Numbered from the stretch's first letter, positions 43,471 through 52,101 are shown. The stretch: 64,000 nucleotides of DNA from Methylobacterium sp. J-030 (GCF_022829545.1 NZ_JAKSYM010000313.1:62001-126000); one strand, 5' to 3'. The notes: generated by a model not told the origin, from the letters alone. Made by a program: numbers and translations.

Positions 43471-43494
43471 GGCGAGGGCTCCTCGGTTGACGTG

Positions 43495-43510
43495 GTAATG
43501 TTATTTCATC
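43495..43510. promoter_or_regulatory. Candidate Zur operator between zur and cobW
   Basis: GTAATGTTATTTCATC is AT-rich in a GC-rich region and contains the AATGTTAT half-site known from Zur boxes. It is centred in the divergent zur/cobW promoter region, about 25 bases from zur's ATG and 46 from that of cobW. Confidence 0.5.
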
Positions 43511-43555
43511 AACCTTGGACGCGTTCTCATCACATCCACGCCATCGGCTGCCACC

Positions 43556-44776
43556 ATGCAAACCCACGACCCGCGCCTGCCCGTCACCGTGCTGTCCGGC
43601 TTCCTCGGGGCTGGCAAGACCACGCTGCTCAATCACGTCCTGAACAATCGCGAGGGCCGGCGGGTCGCGGTGATCGTCAATGACATGAGCGAGGTGAACA
43701 TCGACGCTGATCTCGTGCGCGAGGGTGGGGCCGACCTGTCCCGGACCGACGAGAAGCTCGTGGAGATGACCAACGGCTGCATCTGCTGCACCCTGCGCGA
43801 CGACCTGCTCGCCGAGGTCCGGCGGCTGTCGGAGGCGGGCCGGTTCGACTACCTGCTGATCGAGGGGACCGGCATCGCCGAGCCGCTGCCGGTGGCCTCG
43901 ACCTTCTCGTTCCGGGACGAGGACGGGGTCGCCCTGTCCGACGTCGCCCGCCTCGACACGATGGTCACCGTGGTGGACGCCGTGAACCTGCTCAAGGATT
44001 ACGGCTCGAACGACTTCCTGCGCGACCGCGGCGAGACGGCGGGGACCGAAGATGCCCGGACCCTGGTCGACCTGCTGGTGGAGCAGATCGAGTTCGCCGA
44101 CGTGGTGGTGATCAACAAGGCGCGGGACGTGGCGCCCGAACACCTCGCCCTGGTTCGCGCGGTGGTGCGTGGCCTGAACGGCGACGCCCGCATCGTCGAG
44201 ACGTCCCACGGGCAGGCGCCGCTCGACGCGATCCTCGACACCGGGTTGTTCGACGAGGAGAAGGCGCAGCGGCACCCGCTCTGGTTCAAGGAGCTGTAAG
44301 GCGCCCACGAGCACGTGCCGGAGACCGAGGAGTACGGCATCGCCTCGTTCGTCTACCGGGCGCGCCGGCCCTTCGCTCCTGTGCGATTCAAGGCCTTCAT
44401 CGAAGCCACCTGGCCGGGGCTGATCCGGGCCAAGGGCCATTTCTGGCTCGCGACCCGGCCGGACTGGGTCGGCGAGTTTTCCCTGGCCGGCGCCGTCGCG
44501 CATGTCTCGGCGATGGGCTTCTGGTGGTCGGCCGTGCCGCGCAAGCGCTGGCCGGCGGTCCCCGAGTTCCGGGAGCGCCTGCAGACCGTTTGGAGCGAGG
44601 TCTGGGGCGACCGTCGCCAGGAACTGGTGTTCATCGGCACCGGCATGGACCGGGACGCCATCACCGCCGCCCTCGATGCCTGCCTGATCGAGACCGGGCG
44701 CGATGTGGCGCCGTTCGACCCTGCCCCTTACAAGGGGCTCCCCGACCCGTTCCCGGTTTGGCGGCGCGCCGCCTGA
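43556..44776 (+). pseudogene. CobW/COG0523-family GTPase split by an in-frame TAA
   Basis: COG0523 GTPases act as zinc chaperones or insertases under zinc limitation. The first part (247 codons) has Walker [17 protein letters not shown], the metal-binding CICC in [26 protein letters not shown], and VVINKARD in the guanine-specificity position. At 44297-44299 the frame meets TAA in [19 protein letters not shown], where relatives have an aromatic residue (Tyr expected). The same frame continues without shift through the C-terminal CobW domain (YGIASFVYRARRPFAPVRFK, LATRPDWVGEFSLAGAVAHV, ELVFIGTGMDRDAITAALDA) to 44776. Only one nucleotide separates it from a full-length gene. The GTPase domain alone could still be made; a GTG at 44312 could restart the rest. 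Confidence 0.8.
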
Positions 44777-44792
44777 CGCGCGGGAATCGGGG

Positions 44793-45460
44793 ATGACCGC
44801 CATGCAAGCCGTCCAGGGGTCGGATGTCGCGCGACCGCCGACTGCCGCCGCCGCCCGTCCGGACCGAGAATTCCCCGCGCATGTCCGTGTGGCCGACGGC
44901 GTGGAAGGGCTCGCGCTGATCCGGCGTCCCGGGATCAACCTCGCGCTCTGGCCACGAAAGCTCCCGGCAGAGGGCGTGACCCATCTGGCCGAGATGGTCT
45001 CGACCGGTCTCGCACCGGTGCGGTGCGAGGCGACCCTCGACGCGATGGAGGCCGAACTCCGCCAACGGCTTTCGCCCGGCCCGTGCCGGGACTGGCTCGC
45101 CGCCGATGCCGCGCGGCTGGCGCGGACCCTGGCGCAACTCGTGGGTACGCGCCGGGTCGTGCTCGGCATCGAAGCGATCGCCGGGGATGCCTGCCGGCTT
45201 TTCCACGCCGACGCCGTCGCGATGCGTCTCGTCACGACCTACCTGGGACGCAGTGGCTGGCGGACGCGGACGTGGAGGCATACGGCAACGGCGGAGCCGT
45301 ACCGGAGGACCGCATTCACGAGATGGCTACCGGCACCGTCGCGGTGTTCAGGGGACTGCGCGGCGTGACGCGCGGACATCCGCTCGTGCACCGCTCGCCG
45401 CCGCGGCGGCCCGGGGACCCCGTCCGGCTGTTCCTGGCCGTCGATCCGGCGGCGTGCTGA
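44793..45460 (+). pseudogene. DUF1826-family protein, frameshifted
   Basis: DUF1826 proteins are regularly encoded in Zur-controlled clusters and are of unknown biochemical role. From ATG 44793 the first 150 residues read in frame (FPAHVRVADGVEGLALIRRP, LVGTRRVVLGIEAIAGDACR, LFHADAVAMRLVTTYLG). After GGG near 45248 the family sequence resumes in another frame (TQWLADADVEAYGNG, RIHEMATGTVAVFRGLRG, PLVHRSPPRRPGDPVRLF) to TGA 45458-45460. About seven bases appear to be missing at the switch. The stop overlaps the GTG start of the ZIP gene. Confidence 0.75.
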
Positions 45461-46176
45461 GGCTGGGCGTCGGATACGTCGGACAACCGTTGATCTTGGC
45501 CGTGGGCCTGGCGACCGCGGTGGCGACACTGTGCGGCGGCTTCCCGGCGCTGCGCTACCGCACCGACTACACCCTGCTGCTCGGCTTCAGCAGCGGCGCG
45601 GTTGTCGGGGTGGCGCTGTTCGACCTCCTGCCGGAGGCGGGCGAGACCGGCGCGGCGGTCCTCGGGACGGTCGGCATCGCCCGCTGCCTCGCCGCGGGCT
45701 TCGCGACCTATGGCGCCCTCGACCGCGCAAGGTCGATGCTGACCGGGGCGCGCGGCGGCCATCGCGGGCACCTCGCGGCGGGCAGCCTGATGGACGGCCT
45801 CGGCATCGGGTTCGGTTTTCAGGTGTCGGCGTCCGTGGGTGCGGTCGTCGCGGCGGCCGTCCTGGCCCACGACGTAATGGACGGGGCCAACACGGTCGCG
45901 GTGACTCTGCGCGGCGGCGGAGACGAGCGCTCGGCGCGCCTGTGGCTCGTGGCGGACGTCGGCGCGCCGCTCGTGGGTATCGGCCTCGCGAGCCTTGCCT
46001 CGGTGCCCGATGCGGTCCTGGCGGGCCTCCTGGCGGCGTTCGCGGGCGTCTTCCTGTACATCGGCCCGTACGACCTGTTGCCCCGTGCCTATGCCCGCAA
46101 TCCAGTCGTTCGTACCGCGGCGGCGATGGGATTAGGGCTGGCCTTCGTCTACGCGGTCGTGTGGCTGGCCGGCTGA
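45454..46176 (+). CDS. ZIP-family metal transporter
   Basis: This 240-residue membrane protein begins with GTG at 45454, overlapping the DUF1826 stop. It has about seven to eight helices. The ZIP signature helices are present: GSLMDGLGIGFGFQVS (helix 4 type) and VLAHDVMDGANTVAVTLRGG (helix 5 type, with His-Asp in place of the usual His-Glu). The first helix pair reads LILAVGLATAVATLCGGFPA and LLLGFSSGAVVGVALFDLLP. ZIP proteins import zinc and other divalent cations across the inner membrane. Placement in a zur/cobW/DUF1826 cluster makes zinc the likely substrate. It is intact although the two genes before it are broken. Confidence 0.8.
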   Translation: MLRLGVGYVGQPLILAVGLATAVATLCGGFPALRYRTDYTLLLGFSSGAVVGVALFDLLPEAGETGAAVLGTVGIARCLAAGFATYGALDRARSMLTGARGGHRGHLAAGSLMDGLGIGFGFQVSASVGAVVAAAVLAHDVMDGANTVAVTLRGGGDERSARLWLVADVGAPLVGIGLASLASVPDAVLAGLLAAFAGVFLYIGPYDLLPRAYARNPVVRTAAAMGLGLAFVYAVVWLAG

Positions 46177-46367
46177 AGCCGGATTGATCGAAACACGTGC
46201 CGCCTCCCGCCCGGCCTCGCGCCCCCGATCAGGATCACAGACGAAGTTTTTCCGCGTGCGACGGGCTGCGTCGGTCTAGCTGGCGCCAGGCAACGGCGGA
46301 CCCTCTCGGCACGGATCGAGACCTGTGACACGCCTTCCAGGGGCCAGAATCGGACGCAGTCGGTTCT

Positions 46368-46382
46368 TGTAACGATATTGTA
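46368..46382. promoter_or_regulatory. Zur-like element upstream of the gene at 46439
   Basis: TGTAACGATATTGTA agrees with the palindromic element at 42910 (TGTAACAGTATTACA) at 11 of 15 positions and lies 57 bases upstream of the next ATG. Its dyad symmetry is poorer, so it is a weaker candidate. Confidence 0.3.
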
Positions 46383-46438
46383 TTGCGTAACGGGTGACGT
46401 TAAGGGCCTGCATACCGCCGCTACCAATCGGACCGGTG

Positions 46439-47092
46439 ATGCCCGAAGCCATTCCCCACGTCGCATCGCCTCGGAACGCATCGCCCTTGGATCCGAGCGT
46501 CTACGAGCTCTCCCCTGGGGGCCGGGCCTACTTCGACCGGATGGCCACGGTGATCGGCCGCCGCGTTCCCGGTCATGGCACGGTCACCGAATTGGGACTG
46601 CCGTCCAGTGAACTCTATCGTATCCTGCGGGATCGGTCGGCTTCGACGGATGCCCGGATTGGCGCTGGGGAGTACGACCTCGTGTTGACGCAGGAGACCG
46701 ACGTCGCTCGGCCCGATGTGCTGAAGCTCCTCTCACGAGGCCTCGACACGGCCCGGCGCGCCGTCGTCTGAGTTGTACCGGGCGACGACGGCACCCGGCT
46801 CGTCGGACCGACCCTGACGGGGTGCCTGCCGCGCGCCTGGGTCGAGGACCTGGAGAGCCGGTCTCTCTCCGCCGAAACCCTCTACGCGAACCTCGCCCGC
46901 GAATGCCCGCCGAACATCGTCACGAGCGCGGCTTGGTCGGTGCCCTTGATCATTCGCGACCTCGAGGCCTTCGCGGCGAGCCTGACCGACCGTATGGGCT
47001 GGTCCGGAACCCCGCGGGAGGCGGACCTCCTTCGACATTTGGCCGAAACGGCCAGGGCCCACCCCTTCGGGCACGCAGGGGTTCTCCAGTAA
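46439..47092 (+). pseudogene. Unknown protein of 217 codons interrupted by an in-frame TGA
   Basis: From ATG 46439 the frame reads 110 residues (SVYELSPGGRAYFDRMATVI, LGLPSSELYRILRDRSAS, EYDLVLTQETDVARPDVLKL) to TGA 46769-46771. It then continues in the same frame for 106 codons (VVPGDDGTRLVGPTLTGCLP, SRSLSAETLYANLARECPPN, SVPLIIRDLEAFAASLTDRM) to TAA 47090-47092. Codon usage and composition look coding on both sides. I do not recognise the family. A point nonsense mutation is the simplest reading, since cobW nearby has the same kind of lesion. Two separate proteins, or TGA recoding, are alternatives; see findings. It follows the zinc genes and has a Zur-like element upstream. Confidence 0.45.
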
Positions 47093-47112
47093 TATGGTGC
47101 GGGCGCGCCTGG

Positions 47113-48360
47113 CTGAAGACGCCGCTTCTCATCCTTCTCGCTTCGGTCGGCCTCACCGTGTTCGGTGCTGGTGAGGACCGACTGGCTGGCCAACCGGCGG
47201 ACATACCCACTTGGCTCGCGGCCCATATCGGTGAGGGCGACGACCAAATCGCACGGCCGGTCCTTCAACGGGCGCGGGCGCTCTATCGGCGCAAGGTGCG
47301 GGAGGGCGCCGTCCGGAACGCCTGCTACTTCGTCATGGATGCGACACGCCCCAACGGCGGCGAGGCGGACACGGCCGGGCATCGCTTCTACGTCATCTGC
47401 GAGACCGACCGGTCGTTCCGCGCGATCGCGGCGGGACACGGCAGCGGCCGGAAGCTGGACGGCGTCGCCGATTTCGCGAACGGGAGGCAGTGCGCGCGGA
47501 ACTTCGGCAACGCGCTGGATTCCGACCTGACGGCCGGGGGGGCATACCTGACGGCCGAGGCGCGCCCGTCGTTCAAGGGCTACTACCGTCGCTCCGCCAC
47601 CGAGGATGCGGAGCTGGTCCGCTCGTTCATCCAGTTCGACGGCGAGGGCGAAACGGAGAATGCCAGACGGCGCGCGATCTGGGGGCACGCGGCCGTCACG
47701 TTGAAAGGCGTGTGCCTGCGACGGGATCCGAACAGCCCCCACGCGAACCGCGCGGGCTATGTCCCGTTCGGACATCGGGTGGACTATGTCGGCGGGCGGA
47801 GCAACGGCTGCACGAGTTGGTCGGCATCCGATGCCGAATGGTTGATCGCACAAACCAAGGATGATCCGACGACGCTCTACATCTATCCGGAATCCGCCGA
47901 CATCGCGGCTGTGGCCGACGCCGTCACGGCGGGCCGCCCGCCATCGAGCGGTGGCGCATACTGGAACGCCGCATGCTTGAAACAGATCGGGAAGCCGAAG
48001 TTCTGGTCCAGGGCCAAACTTGAGCCGATCCTGGCCGATTACAAGCGGGCGCACCCCGCGCCCCCTCCGAAGCCGCTTCCGCTCTGCTCCGACCAACGAG
48101 ATCGTTCGGCCGGGACGCCTTCGTCCGTCCTGACCAGCCGAGTTCGGCTGGCGGGTCCGGAACAATCGGCCGAAGGGTCTCGTCGGCCGAGGTCGGCCGA
48201 CAGGCTCTCGGATCCTGACACCGTGCCCGAGGCGGCCGACCGGCCTGCTCCGAGATGCGCCGCACCAAATGCCGACCCGCTGACGCGCCGTATCCTGATA
48301 GCGGGCGAGCAATCGGGCGGTGCCGTGCCGCCACGCCGGGCCCGATCCGGGTCGATATGA
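47113..48360 (+). CDS. L,D-transpeptidase-like protein (murein L,D-transpeptidase catalytic-domain family)
   Basis: The frame carries a putative signal segment (LKTPLLILLASVGLTVFGAG) and a domain resembling the YkuD_2-type murein L,D-transpeptidase family. Pieces are ARALYRRKVREGAVRNACYF, FYVICETDRSFRAIAAGHGS, the histidine-containing RAGYVPFGHRVDYVG, and the catalytic cysteine in GGRSNGCTSWSASDAEWLIA, followed by WSRAKLEPILADYKRAHP. No good start codon lies before the signal segment (CTG at 47113; GTG at 47158 is inside it), so the start is unresolved and may be damaged. After about 48080 the sequence turns into Arg/Ser/Pro-rich non-family residues, which suggests a frameshifted C-terminus. 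Such enzymes crosslink or trim peptidoglycan in the periplasm. Confidence 0.5.
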   Translation: MKTPLLILLASVGLTVFGAGEDRLAGQPADIPTWLAAHIGEGDDQIARPVLQRARALYRRKVREGAVRNACYFVMDATRPNGGEADTAGHRFYVICETDRSFRAIAAGHGSGRKLDGVADFANGRQCARNFGNALDSDLTAGGAYLTAEARPSFKGYYRRSATEDAELVRSFIQFDGEGETENARRRAIWGHAAVTLKGVCLRRDPNSPHANRAGYVPFGHRVDYVGGRSNGCTSWSASDAEWLIAQTKDDPTTLYIYPESADIAAVADAVTAGRPPSSGGAYWNAACLKQIGKPKFWSRAKLEPILADYKRAHPAPPPKPLPLCSDQRDRSAGTPSSVLTSRVRLAGPEQSAEGSRRPRSADRLSDPDTVPEAADRPAPRCAAPNADPLTRRILIAGEQSGGAVPPRRARSGSI

Positions 48361-48422
48361 ACGCGATCCCCCCCAGCCGAAGGCGCGGCGGCCCGCGGCC
48401 TGCGACGCCGTCTTGGTCTTCT

Positions 48423-48615
48423 CGACCTCGCCTTGATCCCGGCCAAGCCGCCTCCTGGTTGTGGGCTTATGGCCTGTTCGCGGGACGGCCAGCCCTGCTG
48501 TCGACCCCGACCACATCGCCGCCATCGACAACGTCACACGCAAGCTGATGCCGGCGGGTCAGCGACCGGTCTCTCGGTCGGCTTCTGGTTCGCGCTCGGC
48601 CACTCCTACGGTTGG
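48423..48615 (+). pseudogene. Nickel/cobalt transporter (NiCoT, HoxN/NixA-type) relic
   Basis: Three frames hold consecutive pieces of the N-terminal region of NiCoT permeases: WLWAYGLFAGRPALL, then VDPDHIAAIDNVTRKLMPAG (the metal-selective HxxxxDH region, from 48500), then SVGFWFALGHS (about 48570-48602). Between the first and second pieces roughly 15-25 residues are missing. The rest of the gene is absent. The relic lies 2.2 kb from the zinc island. Confidence 0.6.
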
Positions 48616-48827
48616 CCCACGACGTGTTCCGCTCGCCGGATGCTTGGTGGCGCTTTCTCCCAGCGGATCAGGTCGAGTTCATCACGCTTTGAACGGTGCC
48701 ACCGTGATTGACGGTCAATCGGCCACCACGCCATCCCAGAGATGCAACGCGAACGTCGACTTATGGAATGCTGTCGGGTTCGGACGAGCGGCGGCAATGG
48801 GCGCTGAGCAGACATCGCCCCACCGCC

Positions 48828-48905
48828 CGACAGCAGACATTCGGATTCCGCTGAACGGCCGTCCGATGTCGGCCCTGAACAGTTGCTGCGAATGTCCGCT
48901 TACTG
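48828..48905 (-). repeat. Dispersed intergenic repeat, copy G (reverse orientation, diverged)
   Basis: GCGAATGTCCGCTTACTGG at the right is the reverse complement of the AAGCGGACATTCGC core; CAGCAGACATTCGGATTCCGC at the left is a diverged direct core. The element touches the stop codon of the response regulator gene at 48900. Confidence 0.45.
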
Positions 48906-49280
48906 GCTGGCTGAGACGAACGAGCGAATGCTCGCGACGAGCTTGCGCTGTTCGAAGGGCTTGTCGTGAAACACGCTCCGTGCCGGTATGCTCGACAAAT
49001 TGGGCTTGACCGCACCCGTAAGGATCAACTCGATCGGTGGCCAGCGGTCGCGGATCAGCGCCGCCAGCTGCAGCCCCGTCACCGATCCACGCACGTCGAG
49101 ATCGGCCAGCACGAGTCGAATGTCGACGCGGTCTTCGAGGATCTGGATGGCCTTTGCAGTCGTCGGAGCCTCGATGACGTCGCAGCCCGCCTCCTCGATG
49201 AAGTCGGACAAAACCATCATCAAGATCGGCTCGTTCTCAATCAAGAGAACGACCGGCCATCGCTCGGTCGACAATGTCAC
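48900..49280 (-). CDS. Single-domain response regulator
   Basis: This 126-residue protein is a lone receiver domain: VVLLIENEPILMMVLSDFIE (acidic pocket with Glu-Asn-Glu-Pro), phosphoacceptor Asp in LVLADLDVRGSVTG, Thr in ELILTGAVKPN and Lys in SVFHDKPFEQRKLV. It has no output domain. It lies 35 bases downstream of the HWE histidine kinase gene on the same strand and is its probable phosphorylation partner. Single-domain regulators of this kind often act as phosphate sinks or relays in general-stress or light pathways of alphaproteobacteria. Confidence 0.9.
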   Translation of the reverse strand: MTLSTERWPVVLLIENEPILMMVLSDFIEEAGCDVIEAPTTAKAIQILEDRVDIRLVLADLDVRGSVTGLQLAALIRDRWPPIELILTGAVKPNLSSIPARSVFHDKPFEQRKLVASIRSFVSASQ

Positions 49281-49314
49281 TCAGTCCCCCTTCGAGGACC
49301 TGCGTCTGCCCCGA

Positions 49315-52101
49315 TCACGATGCTATAACCTGAGAGATAGGCGCGCGGAACTCCGCATCCAGGCCCGTGACCGCATAATCCAGATGCGTGTCGCGTGTTC
49401 CCACGAGCCCAGTCTGGATCAGCCGTGCCCCGAAGCCGCGCCGCGCCGGAGCCACGACCGGCGGGCCACCGCGCTCCTGCCACATCAGCACGACCGTTCG
49501 CTCGGCCGCCTCCTCGATCCGCCACCCTACGCTCACCACGCCGCCTTCCACGGAGAGCGCGCCGTACTTGACAGCGTTGGTGGTCAATTCGTGCAGGAGC
49601 AGGGATAGGGACAGCGTCGCCTGCGGAGCCAGGGCAAGGCCCGGTCCCGCGATCCGGAAGCGGTCGAGGGATGTCTGCAGGGTCAGAACCTTCTCGACGA
49701 CAGACCGGATCGGTGCGGCAACCCAACTGTCCTGCATGAGGACGTCGTGGGCTTGCGCCAGGGCGATCAGGCGCTCGGTGAACGCCTTGACCGGCGCCTG
49801 ATCCGGGACCGTTCGGAGCGTCTGGCCGGCGATACCCTGAACCATCGCCAGCGTGTTCTTGAGCCGGTGCGACAGCTCGCCCTTGAGGAGCACTTGCTGC
49901 TGCTCCGCTTGCACCCGGGCCACCGCAACCTGGACCCGGTCGGTGACCGTCCGGACGAAAACCAGCTCCTCCGGCCTGAAGTGCCGCGCGTGAGCGTAGT
50001 GGACGAAGCCGACGCCGACGAGCCGGCCCCGTTCCATGACCGGCACGTTGATCATCGTGCGGATGCCGATAGCGAGGTACCTGTCCGCCGCGGCCCGGCT
50101 GGCCGGATCGTGCTCGATGTCCTCGACGACCACGATCTCCCCCCGCTTCAGCTCGTCGAGCTGCGTGCCGTAGTCGCGGAAGACGTGCATTCCAGCGACG
50201 GAGGCGACCGTCGGCGCGCGCCAGTCCGTGGGGATGTCGAGAGTCTCATCGACGAGGTTCACAAGGCCGTAGCCAGCCCGCGAGGCCCCGAGGACGTCCG
50301 CCACGGTCTCGGCCGCGGCCTGGACGAGGGCGGCCACGGTGTCGAGGTCGCGCAGGCGGTCGCCGAGCTTGAGCAGCGCGTCCTGGCGCAGGCCCGCATT
50401 CTTGACGTCCGTGATGTCGGTGGCCACGCCGGGATAGCGCAAGGGTCGGCCCGCGGCGTCGTGATAGCAGCGCCCCCGGGCGTAGACCCAGTAGACGATG
50501 CCGTCCGCGGCGAGCAGGCGGTACTCCTCGGCGAAGTCGCCGGCCGTTTCGAGCGCCTGCTGGATGCGCTCACCCACCCAACCGCGGTCGTCGGGATGGA
50601 TGCCGTCCACGAAGGCGGCGAGCGGAGCGCCCGCGGCTGCCAGTGTCGGATCGACACCGTACATCCGGGCGAAATGCTCGCCCGCGTACAGCCGGTCGTT
50701 CGGGATGTCCCAGTCCCACCAGCCCAGCGAGCCGGACGCCTCGAAGGCAAGGGTCAGCCGCTCCTCGCTGATCCGGAGGGTCTCCTCGGCGAGGTGACGC
50801 TCCGTGACGTCGCGGACCGTGCCGAACCAGCGGACGATAGCCCCGGCGGCGTCGCGCGTCGGCTGCCACTGCCGGGTCATCCAGCGCAGCGCCCCGTCGT
50901 CGGCGCGCCGGATGCGGTACTCGATGGGCTCGGCGGCGCTGCCGTCCGCGCGCGTGGCGTCAGTCGAGAGCTTGCCCCGGTCCGCCAGCAGGATCGGGGC
51001 GGTGACGTCGGCGAGTCGGTAGGTGGGTGCCGTCGGCAGCCCGTGCAGGCGGCAGTATTCCGCCGACACCGTGATCTCGCCGGTGGCGACGTCGAGCTCG
51101 AAGGTGCCGACCTGTCCGGCCTCCTGGGAGAGCCGCGAGCGCGTGTCGCTGGCCCGGAGCGCCACCTCCGACGCGCGCCGGGCCGAGATGTCGTTGAACA
51201 GGATGGCGACGCGCCGCTCCCCCGGCTCGCCGACCCGGAAAGCTTGTACGTCGTACCAGCGATCGAGCGAGCCGGCTCCGGTCTCGAAGCGGACGGCCTC
51301 GCCGGTGAGGGCGACGTGGCCGTAGAGGTCGAACCATTGCTGCTCGGCCTCGGGCGCAAGGTCCCGCATCCATCGGCCCGCGGCCTCGCTGAGACCCGTC
51401 TGCGCCGCGAAGGCCGGATTGATCTCCAGGAAGCGATAATCGACCGCCCGAGATCCGCCGGGGACGCCTTCGAAGCGCACCTCGATGATGCAGAAACCGG
51501 CATCCATCGTCTCGAACAGCGAGCGGTAGCGCACCTCGCTCCGATGCAGATCGGCGGTGAGCTGCCGCTCGGTCGCTGCTGCGGCCTCGCTCTTGCGCAG
51601 TGCGCCACGCAGTTCCAGCTGCGCCACGACCTGCCGGGCGAGGGCGCGAAGGTCATCGGCCTGTTCGGGCGTGAGTCCCTCGGGACGGGGCACGGTATCG
51701 ATGACGCACAACGAGCCGACCACGAGGCCGCTGGTCAATCGGAGTGGTGCGCCGGCGTAGAATCGGATGTGCGGGTTGCCGGTCACCAGCGGGTTGGCGG
51801 CCGTGCGCGGATCGGCGGTGAGATCCGGGATGCTGAGGAGATCGGGGGCGGAGAGCGCGTATTTGCAGACCGAGCGGTTGAGGTCGGTCTCAAAGACGGG
51901 AAAACCGATGCGGGCCTTGAACCACTGCCGCTCGGCGCTCACCAGGCTGACGAGCGCCACCGGCACGGCGCACAGCCGGGTCGCGAGGCGCACCACGTCA
52001 TCGAAGCCCTGCTCGGCAGTCGTGTCGAGGACGGCGAGCGCCTCGAGTGCGGCGAGACGGTCGGGATCGTTGACGGTGGGATCGGCTGAAACGAAATGCA
52101 T
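49315..52101 (-). CDS. HWE-type sensor histidine kinase with GAF and PAS domains
   Basis: This 928-residue cytoplasmic sensor starts at ATG 52101; codons further upstream add low-complexity sequence. Domains in order are GAF (about 20-165, LVSLVSAERQWFKARIGFPV), three PAS units (about 190-310, 320-440, 450-575), a second GAF (about 590-725, GIRTMINVPVMERGRLVGVG), and the HWE kinase core. In that core the phosphoacceptor His is in ELSHRLKNTLAMVQGIAGQT, the ATPase N box is HELTTNAVKYGALS, and the family-defining W-x-E is in VVLMWQERGGPP. HWE kinases are typical of Hyphomicrobiales and often sense light or stress. No flavin-binding LOV Cys motif is evident. The single-domain regulator follows. 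Confidence 0.9.
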   Translation of the reverse strand: MHFVSADPTVNDPDRLAALEALAVLDTTAEQGFDDVVRLATRLCAVPVALVSLVSAERQWFKARIGFPVFETDLNRSVCKYALSAPDLLSIPDLTADPRTAANPLVTGNPHIRFYAGAPLRLTSGLVVGSLCVIDTVPRPEGLTPEQADDLRALARQVVAQLELRGALRKSEAAAATERQLTADLHRSEVRYRSLFETMDAGFCIIEVRFEGVPGGSRAVDYRFLEINPAFAAQTGLSEAAGRWMRDLAPEAEQQWFDLYGHVALTGEAVRFETGAGSLDRWYDVQAFRVGEPGERRVAILFNDISARRASEVALRASDTRSRLSQEAGQVGTFELDVATGEITVSAEYCRLHGLPTAPTYRLADVTAPILLADRGKLSTDATRADGSAAEPIEYRIRRADDGALRWMTRQWQPTRDAAGAIVRWFGTVRDVTERHLAEETLRISEERLTLAFEASGSLGWWDWDIPNDRLYAGEHFARMYGVDPTLAAAGAPLAAFVDGIHPDDRGWVGERIQQALETAGDFAEEYRLLAADGIVYWVYARGRCYHDAAGRPLRYPGVATDITDVKNAGLRQDALLKLGDRLRDLDTVAALVQAAAETVADVLGASRAGYGLVNLVDETLDIPTDWRAPTVASVAGMHVFRDYGTQLDELKRGEIVVVEDIEHDPASRAAADRYLAIGIRTMINVPVMERGRLVGVGFVHYAHARHFRPEELVFVRTVTDRVQVAVARVQAEQQQVLLKGELSHRLKNTLAMVQGIAGQTLRTVPDQAPVKAFTERLIALAQAHDVLMQDSWVAAPIRSVVEKVLTLQTSLDRFRIAGPGLALAPQATLSLSLLLHELTTNAVKYGALSVEGGVVSVGWRIEEAAERTVVLMWQERGGPPVVAPARRGFGARLIQTGLVGTRDTHLDYAVTGLDAEFRAPISQVIAS

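Noticed and set aside
46778..46798. A hairpin after the in-frame TGA taken as proof of selenocysteine
   Set aside because: The stem has only five pairs, lies closer to the TGA than typical bacterial SECIS elements, and no selB is visible. It is kept only as a low-probability hypothesis in the findings.
46733..47074. A minus-strand open frame opposite the interrupted 46.4 kb gene
   Set aside because: Its product is an Arg/Gly-rich frame shadow without a start signal; the plus-strand reading has better coding character.
49747..52089. A 780-codon plus-strand open frame opposite the HWE kinase
   Set aside because: It is a shadow of a well-supported kinase and has no ribosome binding site.
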